Source of the DNA: Opitutales bacterium
GTDB lineage: Bacteria > Verrucomicrobiota > Verrucomicrobiia > Opitutales > UBA2987
Length of the DNA stretch: 64,000 bases
Direction of reading: 5' to 3'
Assembly (NCBI GenBank): GCA_021772515.1
Contig: JAJFLU010000045.1
Coordinates: 1 to 64,000, forward strand
Part shown: positions 61,297-64,000 of the stretch, in pieces
Layout: the number at the start of each line of letters is the position of its first letter
Numbering within the stretch: the stretch's first letter is position 1
The notes under the pieces: generated by a model
The model's input: the letters and a program-made list of their open reading frames with translations, nothing else
What the model was told of the DNA's origin: nothing
Database searches by the model: none
Position numbers and translations under genes: made by a program

Positions 61297-61426
61297 ATCT
61301 TAAAATTTCAAGAAAACAACCTTTAATATTTTAACCACGGATTACACTGATTAACACGGATAATAAATTAAAATGGCATTTATAAATATTTAAAAGTCTG
61401 CGTATTCTGTGAACTAAATTTCGTCC

Positions 61427-61921
61427 TCAATCAACTATTTGTTGCTCTTTGATTTGTTCGACAACGGCGGGCACCAAGTCGTTCGGGATTGGAATTGTCA
61501 GGTTGTATTGTGAAATTTTCCAGTGCCCCTTTTGCTTTATGAGGACACCGCTGCCACGGCAAGCGCCAATCTTTGTGTTGCTCAATTCTTCATCGAACCA
61601 CGCTGTTTTGCCGTTTTTCGCGATATAAATATGGCGGCTGATCGAGGTGTAAGTCCATCCCGTTTCTTTATCAAAATGGGGTTTGGCAAAGGTTTTGAAC
61701 TCGGCGGTGGTCCACCTCTCGGTGGCATCGGTGCCCAAAAATATTCCGTTTTCGGCAAAGAGATCAAAGTAGCGTTCGAAATCCGCTTTGGAGGCCGCAT
61801 CGTGGAGTTCGTCCAAGACGTGCGATACCCGTTCAGACTGTCCTTTACCAGAATCTGTCTGGGAATAAGCGGTCGCGCTAAATAGGAGAACTGAAGTTAA
61901 AATGAGAATTCGGAGATTCAT
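61427..61921 (-). CDS. Exported SnoaL/NTF2-like protein
   Basis: Signal peptide; LDELHDAASKADFERYFDLFAENGIFLGTDATERWTTAEFKTFAKPHF. Confidence 0.85.
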   Translation of the reverse strand: MNLRILILTSVLLFSATAYSQTDSGKGQSERVSHVLDELHDAASKADFERYFDLFAENGIFLGTDATERWTTAEFKTFAKPHFDKETGWTYTSISRHIYIAKNGKTAWFDEELSNTKIGACRGSGVLIKQKGHWKISQYNLTIPIPNDLVPAVVEQIKEQQIVD

Positions 61922-61944
61922 TGGCGTATTGAGTATTTGAATGA

Positions 61945-62060
61945 GGGGAGGATGAAAGATGCCGGATAGAGGGAGAAGAATTTTTAACCACGGATTACAC
62001 GGATAAACACGGATGGGAGGAAGAAGATGCAGTATGGGATGAGGATTCGGAATGCGAAAT
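61945..62060 (+). repeat. Composite dispersed repeat (GATGC tract + TTTTTAACCACGGATTACACGGATAAACACGGATGGG core)
   Basis: Near-identical core to the reverse complement of 45117-45150; related core also at 61331-61362. Confidence 0.8.
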
Positions 62061-62200
62061 ACTTGATGGGGATGGAAAGCGGGGTTTTTTTTTGAAATTA
62101 TTGATTTTGAAGTGTTTTTGGGGGGAAATTTCTTGGTTTTTGATGGGTTTTGGTGTGACAGAATGTCTCGGTTTGGGTGTTTTTGGCGTTTTTTATAGTC

Positions 62201-62250
62201 CGCGCAGCCAGCGCAGCCAACGCAGCACGCGCAGCCAACGCAGTCATTGC
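62201..62250 (+). repeat. GCAGCCAAC 9-mer tandem repeat element, copy B
   Basis: cgcgcagccagcgcagccaacgcagcacgcgcagccaacgcagtcattgcggg; inverted copy at 45896-45945. Confidence 0.8.
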
Positions 62251-62374
62251 GGGTTTTTTAATTATGCTGTATAGTGTGGATCGAATCTGAAAATAGTCCG
62301 AATGCGAGGCGGTTGGCCGAGGCTTGACCGACGGAGCGGCGGGTTATTGTCTAAATAATTGCAATCAACCTATT

Positions 62375-63358
62375 ATGCACGCTTTTTGGAAACAAGTTCA
62401 AGCCCACCTGCAAAAAGGTGAGAAAACCTTTATCGCTTTGGTGGCGGAAAACACCAAGGGCTCCCCGGGGACGCCGGGGGCGAAATTTCTGGTGGCCGAG
62501 GACGGGTCGCTTTGGGGAACCATGGGCGGTGGGATAATGGAGTTTAATCTGGTCGAAAAAGCGGGGGGTATCCTGAAGGAGGAATCCTTTTTTGCGGAAT
62601 TGCAAACGCTTCAACATGGCCTGCATGGCGGTGGTGATAAATCGGGGCTGATTTGTGATGGCAGCCAGACGAATGTTTATTATCTGTGCACACCCGAGCG
62701 GGATGGGCCGGTAATAGACCGGATCGTGGAGCTGATCGAGGCCGATGCCAATGTCATTTTGTGCATCGATTCCAGTGGGCTGCGGGTAAATGATGAGGTG
62801 GTCGATCTCAAAATTCCCAAAATCAGGGTCGAGAGGAGCGGCGACGGTTGGCTCTACAAGGAGCAGCTACTGAACAGGAAACGACTGGCCATCATCGGTG
62901 GCGGGCATTGTGCGATTGCGCTTTTGAAAACGATGGACAGGCTCGGTTACGAAGTATTCATCTACGAAACACGGGAAGATGTTTTCACGTTAAAAAACGC
63001 CCCCGAAGCGCGGGAAATCCGGATTGTCAGTAATTACCGGGAAGCCGGAAATTGCATTCGCTACCCGGAACTCACCTGCGTGGTGATTATGACGACCAAT
63101 CTATTGGCGGATGTGGATGGACTGTTTGGGGCAATTCAAAGGCCATTCCCCTATATCGGTGTGATGGGCAGCATGACAAAATTGAAGAAGATTTACGAAA
63201 ACCTCGAAAAAGAAGGGGTGGAAAAGGAAAAACTCGATCGGCTTTACGCCCCCATCGGGCTCTCACTGGATAGCGATACGCCGGATGAGATCGCCATCAG
63301 TGTGGCGGCTCAAATATTGCAGGAGCGCAATATCGCAGGAAAACTACCGCGAAATTGA
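62375..63358 (+). CDS. xdhC: XdhC/CoxI family protein
   Basis: VAENTKGSPGTPGAKFLVAEDGSLWGTMGGGIMEF, LAIIGGGHCAIALLKTMDRLGYEVFIYETRED, YIGVMGSMTKL. Confidence 0.9.
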   Translation: MHAFWKQVQAHLQKGEKTFIALVAENTKGSPGTPGAKFLVAEDGSLWGTMGGGIMEFNLVEKAGGILKEESFFAELQTLQHGLHGGGDKSGLICDGSQTNVYYLCTPERDGPVIDRIVELIEADANVILCIDSSGLRVNDEVVDLKIPKIRVERSGDGWLYKEQLLNRKRLAIIGGGHCAIALLKTMDRLGYEVFIYETREDVFTLKNAPEAREIRIVSNYREAGNCIRYPELTCVVIMTTNLLADVDGLFGAIQRPFPYIGVMGSMTKLKKIYENLEKEGVEKEKLDRLYAPIGLSLDSDTPDEIAISVAAQILQERNIAGKLPRN

Positions 63359-63529
63359 CGGGCTCGGCGCATATGCGAAAATTATTTGACGAAAAAAGGT
63401 GGAATGCATTATATTCTATGGGTAAAAGGGCTGAGGTGGTGGTTAATGTCTGGAGGGTTCTTGCCAAAAACGTTTTGGCCGTGGTTCCCTTTAATCTGAA
63501 AACACCGCAAATTCTTGATTCTTAACGAA

Positions 63530-64000
63530 ATGGCATACAAAACAAAATTTATTCTCAACGAGAAAGTGGTGGAAACGGATTGCCCTGCGGGGATGCTGGT
63601 TCTGGATTATCTTCGTCGGCAGGAGTACATGACGGGGACCAAGGAAGGCTGCAAAGAGGGAGACTGCGGCGCCTGCACCGTGCTGGTCGGTAGTCTGGAA
63701 GGGGAATCGGTCAAATACAAACCAGTGACCTCCTGCCTGCTGCCTCTAGGAGAGATGGAGGGGAAACATCTGGTGACCGTCGAGGGGCTTAATCTGGCCG
63801 AGCTTTCCCCCGTGCAAAAGGCGATTGTGGAGGAAGGCGGGACGCAATGCGGGTTCTGCACCCCCGGAATCGTGGTCTCGATGAACGGCCTGCTGATGGA
63901 CGAAAGCAAGGCGGTTGACCTCGACGGGATCAAATATGCCCTGAGCGGACATCTCTGCCGATGCACGGGGTATCGTTCGCTGAAAAACGCGGCGGCTTTG
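63530..64000 (+). CDS. Xanthine dehydrogenase small subunit (2Fe-2S domain), truncated by window end
   Basis: Manual translation MAYKTKFILNEKVVETDCPAGMLVLDYLRRQEYMTGTKEGCKEGDCGACTVLVG...GGTQCGFCTPGIVVSMNGLL...LSGHLCRCTGYRSLKNAAAL. Confidence 0.95.
   Translation, partial: MAYKTKFILNEKVVETDCPAGMLVLDYLRRQEYMTGTKEGCKEGDCGACTVLVGSLEGESVKYKPVTSCLLPLGEMEGKHLVTVEGLNLAELSPVQKAIVEEGGTQCGFCTPGIVVSMNGLLMDESKAVDLDGIKYALSGHLCRCTGYRSLKNAAAL

Overview
64 kb bacterial chromosomal window. Gene content, codon style and dispersed repeats suggest Verrucomicrobiota, Opitutae-like (inference only). Most of it is ordinary housekeeping: metF, ggt, galE, radC, a SurA-like PPIase, tsaE, thiL, recO-like, lexA, folA, thyA, comEC, rarA, fdhD plus an FdhF/YdeP-type oxidoreductase, an xdhC/xdh start, and tRNA-Met and tRNA-Tyr. 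Accessory content: (i) an orphan six-gene Mu-like phage head/packaging cassette (about 39.4-45.7 kb) with no visible tail, integrase, transposase or lysis genes, whose cement-like protein has an N-terminal membrane helix; (ii) an AT-rich island (about 7.5-10.1 kb) with an OLD-family ATPase/TOPRIM nuclease whose start codon overlaps the stop of a 34-codon truncated MazF/PemK-like toxin behind an intact antitoxin-like gene; (iii) an IS graveyard (IS481/IS3-like and IS66 fragments) and an ISL3-like fragment at the left edge; (iv) a KAS-ACP-phytoene-desaturase-like mini cluster; (v) an ArsI/CadI-like dioxygenase next to an ECF sigma factor with a Cys-rich tail; (vi) an XPD/DinG-like helicase fused to a PD-(D/E)XK-like domain; (vii) several families of composite dispersed intergenic repeats, some inside the phage cassette. 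fdhD appears to lack a canonical start codon. No CRISPR array or rRNA was seen. Product calls come from reading motifs in the translated ORFs; no searches were run.
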